Source: Pleurocapsales cyanobacterium LEGE 06147 (GTDB lineage Bacteria; Cyanobacteriota; Cyanobacteriia; Cyanobacteriales; Xenococcaceae). Taken from it: a DNA stretch of 64,000 nt. How positions within the stretch are numbered: the first letter of the stretch is position 1; each line of letters starts with the position of its first letter. Positions 46,555-55,548 of the stretch are shown one piece after another. A program made the translations under genes and the position numbers. The notes under the pieces were generated by a model. The model was not told where the DNA came from. It searched no databases and saw only the letters and a program-made list of their open reading frames with translations. The DNA lies in NCBI GenBank assembly GCA_015207585.1, contig JADEWQ010000017.1, forward strand, positions 1 through 64,000, written 5' to 3'.

Positions 46555-46837
46555 ACCCCGTCCGCCCTCGAAAGGCAGAGTCAGACCCTTACTAATTGCT
46601 CAATTAAGAAATATGAATTTTGCTATGGGCATTAGTTACGAGGCGTACAAGCTCTGCTTCGCCTTCGAAGGGCGGAGTCAGCCTTTTACAAACACTAAGA
46701 ATAAGCAAAACAAGAAATAATTTAATATTCCCCCTTAATCGTTGTTTATAAGCAAAGCCTGTCATTTTAATCAAGATGGTTTATGTTTATGATAATTCTG
46801 CTTGGCAGTTTAGCCTTCAGTACCCTTTTAGATAGAA

Positions 46838-48181
46838 ATGAACCATCTATCCTCCGTTAGGAAAAAAACTCCCGCTAGAGTCAATCGTTGGTTTAAATGG
46901 TTATCTCCAGGACTGTTTGTCAAACGCTGGTTACTGATTAGTGCCAGTGGTTTTTTACTCACTGTTTTAGGAATAGCTATTTGGAGCAAACTGACACCGA
47001 TCTATCGCTTACTTGAGTTTATTTCCTCTCTGTTTGAGACGATCGCCAAAGTAGTTCCCAGTTATGTCTCTGGTCCGCTCGCCATTGCTATTGGTCTTTT
47101 TTTAGTCTTTTGGGGACAGTTGCGAACAGTGGGCTCGATTACAGAAGTATTCAAACTAGACCAAGACGAAGAATTAATTGATATGTTGCTAACTCGTCGT
47201 CGTCTCAATAAAGGTCCAAAAATTGTGGCAATTGGCGGAGGAACTGGTCTTTCTACTCTTCTGCGAGGTTTGAAAAAATATAGCAACAATATTACAGCGA
47301 TCGTTACTGTTGCCGATGATGGTGGTTCTTCGGGAAGACTGAGGCGAGAAATTGGCGTATTGCCCCCAGGAGATATTCGCAACTGTTTAGCGGCTTTAGC
47401 CGATGAAGAAAAGTTATTAACCGAATTATTTCAATATCGCTTTCAGGCAGGAGATGGTTTAGTCGGACATAGTTTTGGCAATTTATTTCTCACAGCGATG
47501 AGTGAGATTACAGGAGATTTGGAACAAGCAGTTGCAGCTAGTTCCCAAGTATTAGCCATACGAGGAAAAGTTTTACCAGCTACCCTTAGTGACGTGCGTT
47601 TATGGGCAGAATTAGATGATGGCAGGATCGTTGAGGGAGAGTCCAATATTCCCAAAGCTAAGGGACGCATTCGCAACCTTGGCTGTCTTCCCTCGAATCC
47701 TCCTGCCTTACCCGCAGCCATTAAGGCAATTGAAGAAGCAGATTATATTATTATTGGTCCCGGTAGCCTTTATACCAGCATTATTCCCAATCTACTGGTG
47801 CCAGAAATTTGCGAGGCGATCGCCCATGCTCCTGTTCCTCGCATTTATGTTTGCAATATTATGACTCAACCTGGAGAAACCGAAGGTTATACTATTGCCG
47901 ATCATATTCGGGCGATCGACCGAGTCTGCAATCGCAAACTGTTTGATGCTGTCTTAGTTCATCGTCAATCTCCTTCTCCCCAATCGTTGCAGCGTTATGC
48001 CCAAGAAAATTCCCATCCTGTCTTTTTAGATCGAGAGGATGTGGCTAATTTAGGTCGTCGAATTGTCTTGGCAAACGTAATGGATGAAGACGAAAGTACG
48101 GGTTATGTCCGTCATAACTCCCATCGGCTGGCTAGAGTGTTACTGCGTTGGTACAGTGGCAAATGGCAACCTAAGTATTAG
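46838..48181 (+). CDS. YvcK/CofD-like gluconeogenesis factor with membrane N-terminus
   Basis: The 447-residue protein has two hydrophobic helices near residues 25-48 and 77-92, then the YvcK/CofD-like domain. [20 protein letters not shown] near 130 is the nucleotide-binding start, followed by [34 protein letters not shown] and [20 protein letters not shown]. In Bacillus, YvcK binds UDP-sugars and acts in cell-wall and carbon control. The N-terminal helices are an addition over the about 320-residue bacterial form. The stop is directly at the left end of a MITE-like element. Confidence 0.85.
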   Translation: MNHLSSVRKKTPARVNRWFKWLSPGLFVKRWLLISASGFLLTVLGIAIWSKLTPIYRLLEFISSLFETIAKVVPSYVSGPLAIAIGLFLVFWGQLRTVGSITEVFKLDQDEELIDMLLTRRRLNKGPKIVAIGGGTGLSTLLRGLKKYSNNITAIVTVADDGGSSGRLRREIGVLPPGDIRNCLAALADEEKLLTELFQYRFQAGDGLVGHSFGNLFLTAMSEITGDLEQAVAASSQVLAIRGKVLPATLSDVRLWAELDDGRIVEGESNIPKAKGRIRNLGCLPSNPPALPAAIKAIEEADYIIIGPGSLYTSIIPNLLVPEICEAIAHAPVPRIYVCNIMTQPGETEGYTIADHIRAIDRVCNRKLFDAVLVHRQSPSPQSLQRYAQENSHPVFLDREDVANLGRRIVLANVMDEDESTGYVRHNSHRLARVLLRWYSGKWQPKY

Positions 48182-48336
48182 AGGTTATCTGAGAAGTCTT
48201 ATTTGCTACATTCGATCCCCCCTCGCCTCCCTTGTCAAGGAGGGAAAAGAATCAAGGTCCCTCTTTGTCAGGGGGATTTAGGGGGATCGAAAAACTTAAA
48301 ACTGAGTTGAATCTACTTTTCAGACATCCTCTTAGA
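48178..48336. mobile_element. MITE-like element with about 20-bp terminal repeats
   Basis: The left end TTAGAGGTTATCTGAGAAGT (48178-48197) matches at about 16 of 20 positions the reverse complement of the right end (48315-48334), which reads TAAGAGGATGTCTGAAAAGT. An inner perfect pair TTCGATCCCCC / GGGGGATCGAA (48211-48221, 48281-48291) makes a second hairpin. It contains no gene. The left end overlaps the yvcK stop codon. Confidence 0.55.
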
Positions 48337-48781
48337 TAGTAGGTAGTTGGGCATTCATTAATTCACTGGTAGAAAAGGGTAACCGAGAACAGAGGACAGA
48401 AAGCAATTTGTGTAATTAATTCTGCTTTTAGGTAGTAGATAAAAACTTAAAATATTACATGAGATGAAACTTTTCCAATTTCTTTGGCTTCCCTCGTGTT
48501 AAGGAAAGCTAGGAGGGATCGTTAGTAATAGTATTTGTTTGGAGATCCTCCTTGCATCCCCTAAACCTCTCCATCTCCCTCTTCTCCCCTTAAAGGGGAG
48601 ATAATAAGGGATTGGAACTTTAAAAAAGTTGCACGCGAGGTAATATTTATCGATTTTAAAAAGTTGCTTTACATACTTTACATAAAATAATTTTCTTTTT
48701 TTACCTTTCCTTTATCATAAAAAAGTTAAATATAAGGTATAAATATAGCATTTGCAACTTCCTTAGACGGATAATTCTATC
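48337..48781. other. Intergenic with purine/pyrimidine repeat
   Basis: About 445 bases. It has a region near 48486-48605 with aggatcgttag, ggagatcctcc, cctaaacctctccatctccc and aaaggggagataataaggg segments, a relic of another small repeat of the CCCC-TTAAA-GGGG type. The rest is AT-rich upstream DNA of the glycosyltransferase gene. Confidence 0.45.
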
Positions 48782-50086
48782 ATGTCTTTTGTTAATAATT
48801 CGCAATTAATAAAAAATAATAAAAAAACCGTTTTTGTTACCTCCGATAATTCACGCATTCTTCTTTTATCAATGCGCGAAATAGCCGATTTAGTTGCCTA
48901 CTGTTGTTTATATGAATTTGAAGATGTTATCTCTACTTTAGATACAGTAGATACTCTCAAACCTTTAAGCCACTATGATGTTAATACACTCAGAAGGATT
49001 TATAAACTAGCTAACCATCTCACCCATTCAACTATAGTTGCTAATTCCCTAGTACCAAAATTCAATCCATTTATTGTAGAGAAAGAATACGAGCTGTTTT
49101 TTCCTGTCTTTAACTCTCCTTTTGAATTATTCTCGCTTTATTATCTAAAAAATTGGCGGAAAAAATGTAAAAAAGCAGTTTGCTATATAGCTGAAGTTTG
49201 GGAGCAATATATTCAAAAGTCTAATAAATATCTTTTGGAGTTTTTAAAGGATTTCGATCATATTTTTCTGGGCGTTAGCCATACTACCGAGATAGTTGCT
49301 CAAATGACCGGTCGTCCCTGTACTTATCTGCCGCCTGGGGTCGATGCCTTAAAATTCTGTCCTTATCCCCTTTATCCTCACCGCAGTATTGATGTTTGTT
49401 CTCTCGGACGGCGATCGCCACTAACCCATCAAGCTTTGCTAGCTCTGGCAGAACAGGGGCAAATTTTTTATTATTACGATACGCTCAAAACGTCTGGCTT
49501 CAAAAATGCAGAGCGACAACAAACTTTTCGCGTCAATAGTGCTAGAGAGCATAGACTTATTTTGGCCAATATAACCAAGATAAGCCGTTATTTTATTGCC
49601 AATCGTGCCAATGCTAACGAACCTTATTTAACGCGGGGAAAAGAAGAGATTGGTTATCGCTTTTTTGAGGGAGCCGCTTCGGGAACCGTCATGTTGGGAG
49701 ATCCACCCGCTACAGACAAATTTAACCAATATTTTAATTGGCCAGATGCAGTAATCAAAATTCCTTTTGACGCTCCTAACATAGGAGAGATTATTGCCGA
49801 ACTCAATGCCCAGCCGGAACGTCTTGCCAGAATTAGGAGAGACAATGTCGTCAACTCTCTACTGCAGCATGACTGGGTATATCGCTTAAAAAAAGTTTAT
49901 CAAACAGTAGGTCTTCAACCCACTATCAACATGTTGTCTCGCGAAGCTCAATTGAAGGAGTTAGCTTACGTAATTGCAAGCAGAGGGAGCGAACCTCTCG
50001 CGCAGCAAGCTGTCAAGCATCCCGCGAATGAAGTAAGTGAACTTTTTACTAAACGCCTCGACAAAGCAGAAATCTCGCCAATGTAA
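48782..50086 (+). CDS. Glycosyltransferase, GT4-like
   Basis: The 434-residue protein has no membrane helix. The C-terminal half carries the GT-B features: FLGVSHTTEIVAQMTGRPCT, YLPPGVDALKFCPYPLYPHR after the first domain, and RGKEEIGYRFFEGAASGTVM, with the nucleotide-sugar-binding E (EIGYRFFEGAASG), then VIKIPFDAPNIGEIIAELN. The pattern suits DUF3880/glycosyltransferase-group-1 proteins in cyanobacterial surface glycan clusters. The acceptor and donor are unknown. It lies 46 bases before the beta-sandwich lipoprotein gene on the same strand. Confidence 0.75.
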   Translation: MSFVNNSQLIKNNKKTVFVTSDNSRILLLSMREIADLVAYCCLYEFEDVISTLDTVDTLKPLSHYDVNTLRRIYKLANHLTHSTIVANSLVPKFNPFIVEKEYELFFPVFNSPFELFSLYYLKNWRKKCKKAVCYIAEVWEQYIQKSNKYLLEFLKDFDHIFLGVSHTTEIVAQMTGRPCTYLPPGVDALKFCPYPLYPHRSIDVCSLGRRSPLTHQALLALAEQGQIFYYYDTLKTSGFKNAERQQTFRVNSAREHRLILANITKISRYFIANRANANEPYLTRGKEEIGYRFFEGAASGTVMLGDPPATDKFNQYFNWPDAVIKIPFDAPNIGEIIAELNAQPERLARIRRDNVVNSLLQHDWVYRLKKVYQTVGLQPTINMLSREAQLKELAYVIASRGSEPLAQQAVKHPANEVSELFTKRLDKAEISPM

Positions 50087-50132
50087 AGTCATCAACCAAA
50101 TTAGCAATTAAGAGAACCAAAAATGTAAATTT

Positions 50133-51230
50133 ATGGACCAAGGTTCCAGAAAAAAAAATAACCGATATACTCGTCGCAAATTTATTCAAACTAGCATTCT
50201 AGCTACTGCTAGTGTTATCGTTCATGGATGCCTGACAGAAGAGAAACCTTTAGTAAAAGTGTTTCACTGTCCCAAGCGTTTTTCTCGTCGATACGGGGAA
50301 TTAACTGTCAATATTTGTGGTTCTCTTTCTTCTGGTGCTAAAAACACTCAATACAGACTCAATCAAGGTCAATGGCATAAGCTTCTTCCTCAAGGAAAAC
50401 CACGAGTTCCTCCACCTCTTTTTACTATTGAGTTGAGACCAGAAGAATTGCATTCAGGAATAAATGAGTTAATTATTGAGGCTAGCACTAGTAATAACGA
50501 TCGCCCTGAAGTAACCTCCTTGCAGTTTGAATACGATCCAAACCCAATCGATTTGCCTATAAAGGTAGATTGGTCGAGAAACTCAGACTTAGAGGTTCAG
50601 GACGGTTACTGGGAAACTTTTGAAGTAGATGGCAGTTGGCGCGTGCGTCCAAAACCAGGTTTTGAAGAGTACGATCGCATTCTTAACGTCACGGGTGCTT
50701 TTCCAGGAGGACGCAGAATCGAAACAGACGTAATCTTTCGAAAAGCTGGCTGGTTGGGATGGCGTGGCAAAGGTACTTATGGTTTTGGCATTCTCTCAAT
50801 GTGGGGAGGACATCCCGACGATCTAGGAGTTTATCCCCGTCGCGGCTGGAATTTCGGGATTGCCTGGTTTTCTGGTCCTCCCCACGATCCTCCAGGCAAA
50901 GTAGTAGAATTCAGCTACAAGTACGGCGATAGGGATGCTATTTGGTCTACTAATTATCAGCCATTAGAGCTAAAATCCAATGTTCGTTATTCGATTATTA
51001 GCGAGTGTTTCCCAGAACTTGATGCTTCTGGCAATCATTTACGTTATCGACAAAGAATGAAATGGTGGGCAGAGGGAGAAAGCGAACCCGAACAATGGAT
51101 GGAGATTACCGATGAAATAAAAGAGGCTAATGGTAAAAGCCATCTTCTGCAACCTGGAGAGTATGCTGTTGCTTTACTAGCTCATAACACTCAAGTGGAT
51201 TTTGGTCCCGTTACCATTACTCCCCTATAA
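50133..51230 (+). CDS. Exported lipoprotein-like beta-sandwich protein
   Basis: The 365-residue protein has a Tat-like leader (RYTRRKFIQTSILATASVIV) that ends in a lipobox VIVHGC, so the Cys near residue 32 is probably acylated after export. Residues 40-130 form a first beta-rich domain (VNICGSLSSGAKNTQYRLNQ). Residues 165-360 look like a lectin/glucanase-type beta-sandwich: RIETDVIFRKAGWLGWRGKG, GFGILSMWGGH, LKSNVRYSIISECF, RYRQRMKWWAEGESEPEQWM. It may bind or cleave a glycan at the cell surface. It follows a glycosyltransferase gene by 46 bases. The fold is inferred from motif feel and needs a structure model. Confidence 0.6.
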   Translation: MDQGSRKKNNRYTRRKFIQTSILATASVIVHGCLTEEKPLVKVFHCPKRFSRRYGELTVNICGSLSSGAKNTQYRLNQGQWHKLLPQGKPRVPPPLFTIELRPEELHSGINELIIEASTSNNDRPEVTSLQFEYDPNPIDLPIKVDWSRNSDLEVQDGYWETFEVDGSWRVRPKPGFEEYDRILNVTGAFPGGRRIETDVIFRKAGWLGWRGKGTYGFGILSMWGGHPDDLGVYPRRGWNFGIAWFSGPPHDPPGKVVEFSYKYGDRDAIWSTNYQPLELKSNVRYSIISECFPELDASGNHLRYRQRMKWWAEGESEPEQWMEITDEIKEANGKSHLLQPGEYAVALLAHNTQVDFGPVTITPL

Positions 51231-51233
51231 TAA

Positions 51234-51400
51234 TTAGGAATGTTTCATTTTTGAATAAAACAGGGGGAGAGCTAGAGATATAGGAGGATAGGGAAAATTT
51301 TTGACAACTATTCTAAATTTTGACCCAATTTTTTATCTCTTTATCTCTCAAAATCATTAAATTATCCTACTTTGAAACAGTCTTGCCCTATAATAAGCCT
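51234..51400. mobile_element. MITE-like element, copy B
   Basis: The left end GGAATGTTTCATTTTTG and the right TTGAAACAGTCTTGCC share TGTTTCA/TGAAACA in inverted orientation. Its middle (gacaactattctaaattttg, ctcaaaatcattaaattatc) parallels that of the element at 46308. No transposase. Borders approximate. Confidence 0.4.
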
Positions 51401-51781
51401 TCTGTATCTAAATTCCATGGTGAGATGACACGGAGCTTACAAGGTGAGGGGGCGATCGCAGAGAATTTCGATCGCATATATTAGGCGGAATTAAACAAAC
51501 TTTGTTGGTGCAAATTCAATTATCAAAAAGCTATTAGCTATCGGCTTTTGGCTGTTAGCCCAAATGAGCTAACAGCTAACGACTGAGAGCTTTCAATTTC
51601 TTTCGTCTGACAGAGTTATTGAAATCGATTTATTTGTTATCAACTAAAAAGTAGAGCTAGAAGGAATAGCAGTGAGTTTTAAACAAAAAAACTCTTTTTC
51701 TGCTTAGAAAAATCGAATTTATTTATAAATCTCCAACTGCTGTTGCTTAAAGCTGAATTAAACTTCTAAGGAGGGTTTTCT
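51401..51781. other. Intergenic, AT-rich
   Basis: About 380 bases with one GGCGATCGC site and an imperfect inverted repeat, agctattagctatcggctttt / gctgttagcccaaatgagctaacagct, near 51530-51585. GGAGGG before 51782 is the ribosome site of the next gene. Confidence 0.45.
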
Positions 51782-52192
51782 ATGGCTACTCAAGCCAAAC
51801 CTGGTCGTCCAAACGATCGACAGCCTGACCAGTGGCAAAAAGACTTAAATCCCGATCCAGAAGCGGGAAAAAATATCGGTCCGCAAGGGGATCGACTGGG
51901 AAGATACGATCTTACTGCCTACGATCTTAAAGAACTTCACGAGCAATTAAAAGACTTTAACAGCGACGAATTGAGACAGATTCCCATCTTACAACCAGGA
52001 ACCCGCCTCAAACAGGGTGCAACCTACATCAATCTTAAAGATCCCGCCCGTCAAGAATTTAAAGCGATGGGTGATATGGAAGCAGACGAAAACAACTTTT
52101 TTGTCCCGAAAACTGAGGTTGGTTATCAAATTTGGAATCGCTTGATTGGAGTGGAAAATCCAGAAAGGATGGGAGAGCCGAGCGAATCCTAA
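51782..52192 (+). CDS. Small soluble cyanobacterial protein, unknown
   Basis: AAGGAGGGTTTTCT precedes ATG 51782. The 136-residue protein is hydrophilic and Gln/Asp-rich. Its first part is probably disordered (RPNDRQPDQWQKDLNPDPEA), then DLTAYDLKELHEQLKDFNSD and LRQIPILQPGTRLKQGATYI. No signal, no helix. I recognise no family. The strong ribosome site and a terminator hairpin at 52210-52246 support expression as a single gene. Confidence 0.6.
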   Translation: MATQAKPGRPNDRQPDQWQKDLNPDPEAGKNIGPQGDRLGRYDLTAYDLKELHEQLKDFNSDELRQIPILQPGTRLKQGATYINLKDPARQEFKAMGDMEADENNFFVPKTEVGYQIWNRLIGVENPERMGEPSES

Positions 52193-52209
52193 ATTGAATA
52201 ATTAAAATA

Positions 52210-52246
52210 GCGATCGCTTCAATTGACTAGATTTGGAAGCGATCGC
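52210..52246. terminator. Bidirectional terminator between convergent genes
   Basis: GCGATCGCTTC (52210-52220) and GAAGCGATCGC (52236-52246) form an 11-bp perfect stem that uses two HIP1 sites as arms. CTTCTATTTATTT follows to the right, and ATTTTAATTATT on the minus strand. It lies between the 51782 gene and the leftward radical SAM gene. Confidence 0.6.
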
Positions 52247-52264
52247 CTTCTATTTATTTACAAG

Positions 52265-53821
52265 TTATACCTTTGAAGTACTCGGAATTGAAGTTTGGGC
52301 GCGGCTAGCTAAATATAAAGCTAATTGAGTATTAATATGTTCGCGCACTAGCTGACGATACTCCGTAAAATGTTCGAGGTAAGCACAAACCGTTAAATAA
52401 CGGTCTACACTGCGGGGATTGTGCCGGAGCATCTTCCCTAAGTTACTCCAAAACTTCCAGCGAGATTTTGGCAGTACACCTTGTCGCCAACATAAAAGCA
52501 GCAAGGCTCGAATAACTTTCCAACGAGGTTGGATTCCTTTTGAATGCCTGGGGTTTCCCAGCTTCATAAAATGACGAAGAGTCCGGTCTAAATATTTTTC
52601 TGGCTCATATAGTCGCCAGAACGCATCTACGTATTCATGGGCAATCTCTTCTAAAGAGCGAGTTGGGACGAAGTTCATCAAAGTAGTTTGGTTGCCATTG
52701 CTATTGCGTTCGTATAATCGCTCTTCTTTCTCCAGTCTGTGCCAAAGAGCAGTATTGGGCAAAGCTTGCAACATACTTAACATGGCAATGGGAATGTCTG
52801 TCTGTTCCACAAACTGGACGAGGCGATCGCCGGCTCCCGTGCTTTCCCCATCGAAACCCAGAATAAAACCTGCCATAACTCGCAGACCTGCTCTGGTAAT
52901 TTTATCTATAGATTCACTGAGAGGATCGCGGGTATTTTGGAATTTTTTAGTTAGAGTTAAGCTGTCTGAATCTGGAGTTTCTATCCCCAAAAAGACTACA
53001 GTAAAATTGCAGTCGACCATTAACTCCATTAATTCTGCATCTTGAGCAAGATCTACCGAAGCTTCGGTGGTAAAGCTAAAAGGATAGTTTTTTTGCTCCA
53101 TCCAGACTTTTAATTCCTTTAGCAGCAACTTCACATTACGCTTGTTGCCGATAAAGTTATCATCAACCATAAACACGCTACCTCGCCACCCCAGATTGTA
53201 AAGGTGTTCGAGTTCACCGATCAGTTGTACTGGCGTTTTGGTACGAGATTTACGACCATAGAGGATAATGATGTCGCAAAACTCGCATTGAAAAGGACAG
53301 CCGCGAGAAAATTGAATTGACATATTATCGTAGGCATCGAACTCCAGCAAATCATAACGAGGAATAGGAGTTTCCGTTACCGAAGGTTTCTCTGTTGTTC
53401 TAAAGGTACCGCTTGACTCGCCGCGCTCGAGTGCTTCGACAAACATGGGTAGGGTTATTTCCCCTTCATCTAAAACCAAATAGTCCGCATCTTGAACTTC
53501 ATGGGGTAAAGAAGTAGAATAAGGTCCTCCCACGGCTACAGGTTTGCCTCGCCTCTTGGCTTCTTGTATTTGAGCGAGTAAATCTTCTTTCTGGACGATC
53601 ATACCAGAGATAATAACCAACTCAGCCCAATTCCATTCCGACTCGGCGATCTGGCGAACATTGCGATCGACCAGCTTAAACTCCCACTCTTGAGGCAAAA
53701 TTGCCGCTACGGTAATTAAGCCAAGAGGAGGTAGCAAGGCTTTACGGTTTATTAAAGCCAAGGTTTTCTCAAACGACCAGAAACTTTTGGGAAATAAAGG
53801 ATAAATAAGTAAAACTCGCAT
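52265..53821 (-). CDS. B12-binding-domain radical SAM protein (DUF4070 type)
   Basis: ATG 53821 is favoured over the extension to 53914 because MRVLLIYPLFPKSFWSFEK is the usual start. The product is 518 residues. Residues 1-140 are a B12-binding-like Rossmann domain (LITVAAILPQEWEFKLVDRN, VAVGGPYSTSLPHEVQDADY). CxxxCxxC in FSRGCPFQCEFCDIIILYGR near 176-186 is the radical SAM cluster site, followed by LEHLYNLGWRGSVFMVDDNF. The C-terminal region fits DUF4070. Relatives include hopanoid and lipid-modifying enzymes such as HpnJ/HpnR types, but the substrate here is unknown. It is monocistronic and convergent with a small gene. Confidence 0.88.
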   Translation of the reverse strand: MRVLLIYPLFPKSFWSFEKTLALINRKALLPPLGLITVAAILPQEWEFKLVDRNVRQIAESEWNWAELVIISGMIVQKEDLLAQIQEAKRRGKPVAVGGPYSTSLPHEVQDADYLVLDEGEITLPMFVEALERGESSGTFRTTEKPSVTETPIPRYDLLEFDAYDNMSIQFSRGCPFQCEFCDIIILYGRKSRTKTPVQLIGELEHLYNLGWRGSVFMVDDNFIGNKRNVKLLLKELKVWMEQKNYPFSFTTEASVDLAQDAELMELMVDCNFTVVFLGIETPDSDSLTLTKKFQNTRDPLSESIDKITRAGLRVMAGFILGFDGESTGAGDRLVQFVEQTDIPIAMLSMLQALPNTALWHRLEKEERLYERNSNGNQTTLMNFVPTRSLEEIAHEYVDAFWRLYEPEKYLDRTLRHFMKLGNPRHSKGIQPRWKVIRALLLLCWRQGVLPKSRWKFWSNLGKMLRHNPRSVDRYLTVCAYLEHFTEYRQLVREHINTQLALYLASRAQTSIPSTSKV

Positions 53822-53939
53822 GAAAATATCCAGTTTTGTATGACCATTACGTTGATTTAAGCTTATCGCTCGATCGCAGTTTGATAATCTTAAAATTTTT
53901 ATAATGCCAGGCAAATATTTTCAGCAAAGTAGTTACGGG

Positions 53940-54080
53940 ATGACCTGCCGAGACTCTTTTTGAGTGGTAGGAATCTCCACGCCTTCAGGCTGGAGAGGAG
54001 GTCAATGAAATATTAGTTAAGCTAACCCATTGAAATGGGTTTGAGCTTTGAGCCGGAACTTTAGTTCGCGGCAAACTGCG
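53940..54080. mobile_element. Remnant of an IS200/IS605-like right end (three hairpins)
   Basis: Three hairpins stand in a row: TCTCCA-C-GCC-TTCA-GGC-TGGAGA (53974-53996), AACCCAT-TGAA-ATGGGTT (54024-54041) and GCCG-GAACT-TT-AGTTC-GCGGC (54052-54072). The first, followed by GGAGGTCAATG, resembles the terminal hairpin and guide-like end of TnpB-associated elements. No tnpB or tnpA frame remains. The assignment rests on appearance only. Confidence 0.4.
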
Positions 54081-54172
54081 TAAGTCCTAATTATCTGTTC
54101 CTTGTCGAAAATCTGGATACCCTAATTTATAATTCCCTTGCTATATCTAAAAAAAATTTCTATTAACTTTAA

Positions 54173-54243
<71 letters not shown>

Positions 54244-54699
54244 TCGTTCTTTAATTTTACCTTAACGAGTATATCAAATTATTTACCACTAGGAGAAACT
54301 ACTACTCGAGCAAATTTTTTAGCTTTGTCGGCGGGAAGCTCCACATTATACTAAATTGCTAAATTTCTGCGACCAATTAATCTCTGTAAGGGCGCATAAC
54401 CATGCGCCCCTACAAAATATTATGTTGCAACTAAAAAATAAGAAGAGCTCCGCGCTTATCTTCAACGCACGCTAGCTTCGCACCTTGTTCGCGGTGCGCC
54501 AACTCAATTTGTGGCAGTTCTTTTTTTTGGGTAAACGGAACTTTTGATTAATAATCAAAAATAAAAATATTTATTGGTTAATAATATTTAGTTTTAAGAA
54601 TAATCTTTAAATACTTTGTTGAAAATTAAAAAGAAGATTTTTTATTTTTTAGGATAAATAATTATAACAATAAAATAAGAAAATATTTGGGAGGTCTCC
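54244..54699. other. Intergenic with palindromes
   Basis: About 450 bases. It holds the palindrome at 54386-54413 and a GC-rich hairpin (GCACC-TTGTTCGC-GGTGC, about 54479-54496) like the two-hairpin repeats. GGGAGG before 54700 is the ribosome site of the next gene. Confidence 0.55.
54386..54413. repeat. Short palindrome (GGGCGCAT arms)
   Basis: GGGCGCAT, loop AACC, ATGCGCCC, preceded by TCTCTGTAA and followed by CTACAAAA. The flanks TGTAGGGGC / GCCCCTACA are kept as at 33518. It belongs to the variable-arm palindrome set. Confidence 0.65.
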
Positions 54700-55068
54700 A
54701 TGGTTAGTCACGCTTCCAATAAAAAAATCTTAACAGTAAATCCAGGAGATAGAATTGCTCCAGAACCACAAACAATTGAAGAAAAAGCAAAACAAATTGC
54801 TGTTGATAACTGGGATTTAACGGGACATGATAAAATTCCTACTTACTTTGTGATTAACTATCCCAATGGAGAAGTAAAAGCCTTACATCATGTCAGAGAT
54901 GCGCGAGCAATTTCTGATGCAATTCGCCAAATGAATTTGCAAGAAGAAGAGGGAACAGATAGAAGAGCAAATCCGCCTATAACTAGCAGTGGCTTAATTA
55001 TTGTTGTAGGTATATCTTGCTTAATTCTATGTCTGATGACCGCAATTATTGCGATCGGTGTTTTTTAA
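54700..55068 (+). CDS. Small C-terminally anchored membrane protein, unknown
   Basis: GGGAGGTCTCC precedes ATG 54700. The 122-residue protein has a soluble N-terminal part (EEKAKQIAVDNWDLTGHDKI, YFVINYPNGEVKALHHVRDA) and one C-terminal helix (GLIIVVGISCLILCLMTAII), so it is probably a tail-anchored protein. I recognise no family. It converges on ybaB with a shared hairpin terminator between them. Confidence 0.6.
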   Translation: MVSHASNKKILTVNPGDRIAPEPQTIEEKAKQIAVDNWDLTGHDKIPTYFVINYPNGEVKALHHVRDARAISDAIRQMNLQEEEGTDRRANPPITSSGLIIVVGISCLILCLMTAIIAIGVF

Positions 55069-55080
55069 GCTAGAAAAGAA

Positions 55081-55117
55081 AATCCAACGCTTCTACTTAC
55101 GCTAAAAGCGTTGGATT
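55081..55117. terminator. Shared terminator between convergent genes
   Basis: AATCCAACGCTT (55081-55092) pairs exactly with AAGCGTTGGATT (55106-55117) over a 13-base loop. It is flanked by AAAAGAAA on the left, giving a U run on the minus strand. It lies between the 54700 gene and the leftward ybaB gene. Confidence 0.65.
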
Positions 55118-55142
55118 GTCATATTCAATAAATTATCTTTGT

Positions 55143-55481
55143 TTAAAGCCCTGGCAGATTCAAACCGCTAGTTAGTTCTTCCATGCGCTCCCGCATAGTT
55201 TCGGTAGATTTATTATAAGCATCTTTCATTGCCATGGTTACCGATTCAGAGAGAGCTTCTGCTCCTTGAGCAAGAGCATCAGAGCCGATTTCGACGCGTC
55301 GGGGTTCTTGATTGCCGCTAACGACTACTTTTACCAACCCATCAGCACTTTGCCCTTCAATTTCCATCTGCTCTAGTTGTTCTTGGAGTTGCTGAGCTCC
55401 CTGTTGAACTTGCTGAGCTTTTTTAAATGCTTCAGCAAGTTCTCTCATTTTTCCTAATGGTCCAAATCCTCTTCCTGCCAT
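55143..55481 (-). CDS. YbaB/EbfC family nucleoid-associated protein
   Basis: The 112-residue protein starts at ATG 55481. It has the helix-strand-helix layout of Yba[21 protein letters not shown] with a Gln-rich helix, the strand [20 protein letters not shown] and [20 protein letters not shown] at the C-terminus. Members bind DNA as dimers and influence gene expression. It lies 67 bases after murB on the same strand. Confidence 0.92.
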   Translation of the reverse strand: MAGRGFGPLGKMRELAEAFKKAQQVQQGAQQLQEQLEQMEIEGQSADGLVKVVVSGNQEPRRVEIGSDALAQGAEALSESVTMAMKDAYNKSTETMRERMEELTSGLNLPGL

Positions 55482-55548
55482 AATTTAAATGTAAGTGTTT
55501 TGTCTACAAAAACGCTCGGTGCTATTAATTATCGTGGCTAGTCGGCTG

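Larger units (their letters stand above)
46139..46837. other. Intergenic rich in small repeats
   Basis: About 700 bases between the P450 and YvcK-like genes. It holds the palindrome at 46275-46295, a MITE-like element (about 46308-46554) and diverged GC-rich clusters near 46553-46590 and 46640-46685 with the pattern ccctcgaaaggcagagtcag / ccttcgaagggcggagtcag. No reading frame of coding character. Confidence 0.55.

Noticed and set aside
53822-53914. 31-residue N-terminal extension of the B12-radical SAM protein
   Set aside because: MRVLLIYPLFPKS at 53821 is the usual start of the family; the extension looks like intergenic sequence.
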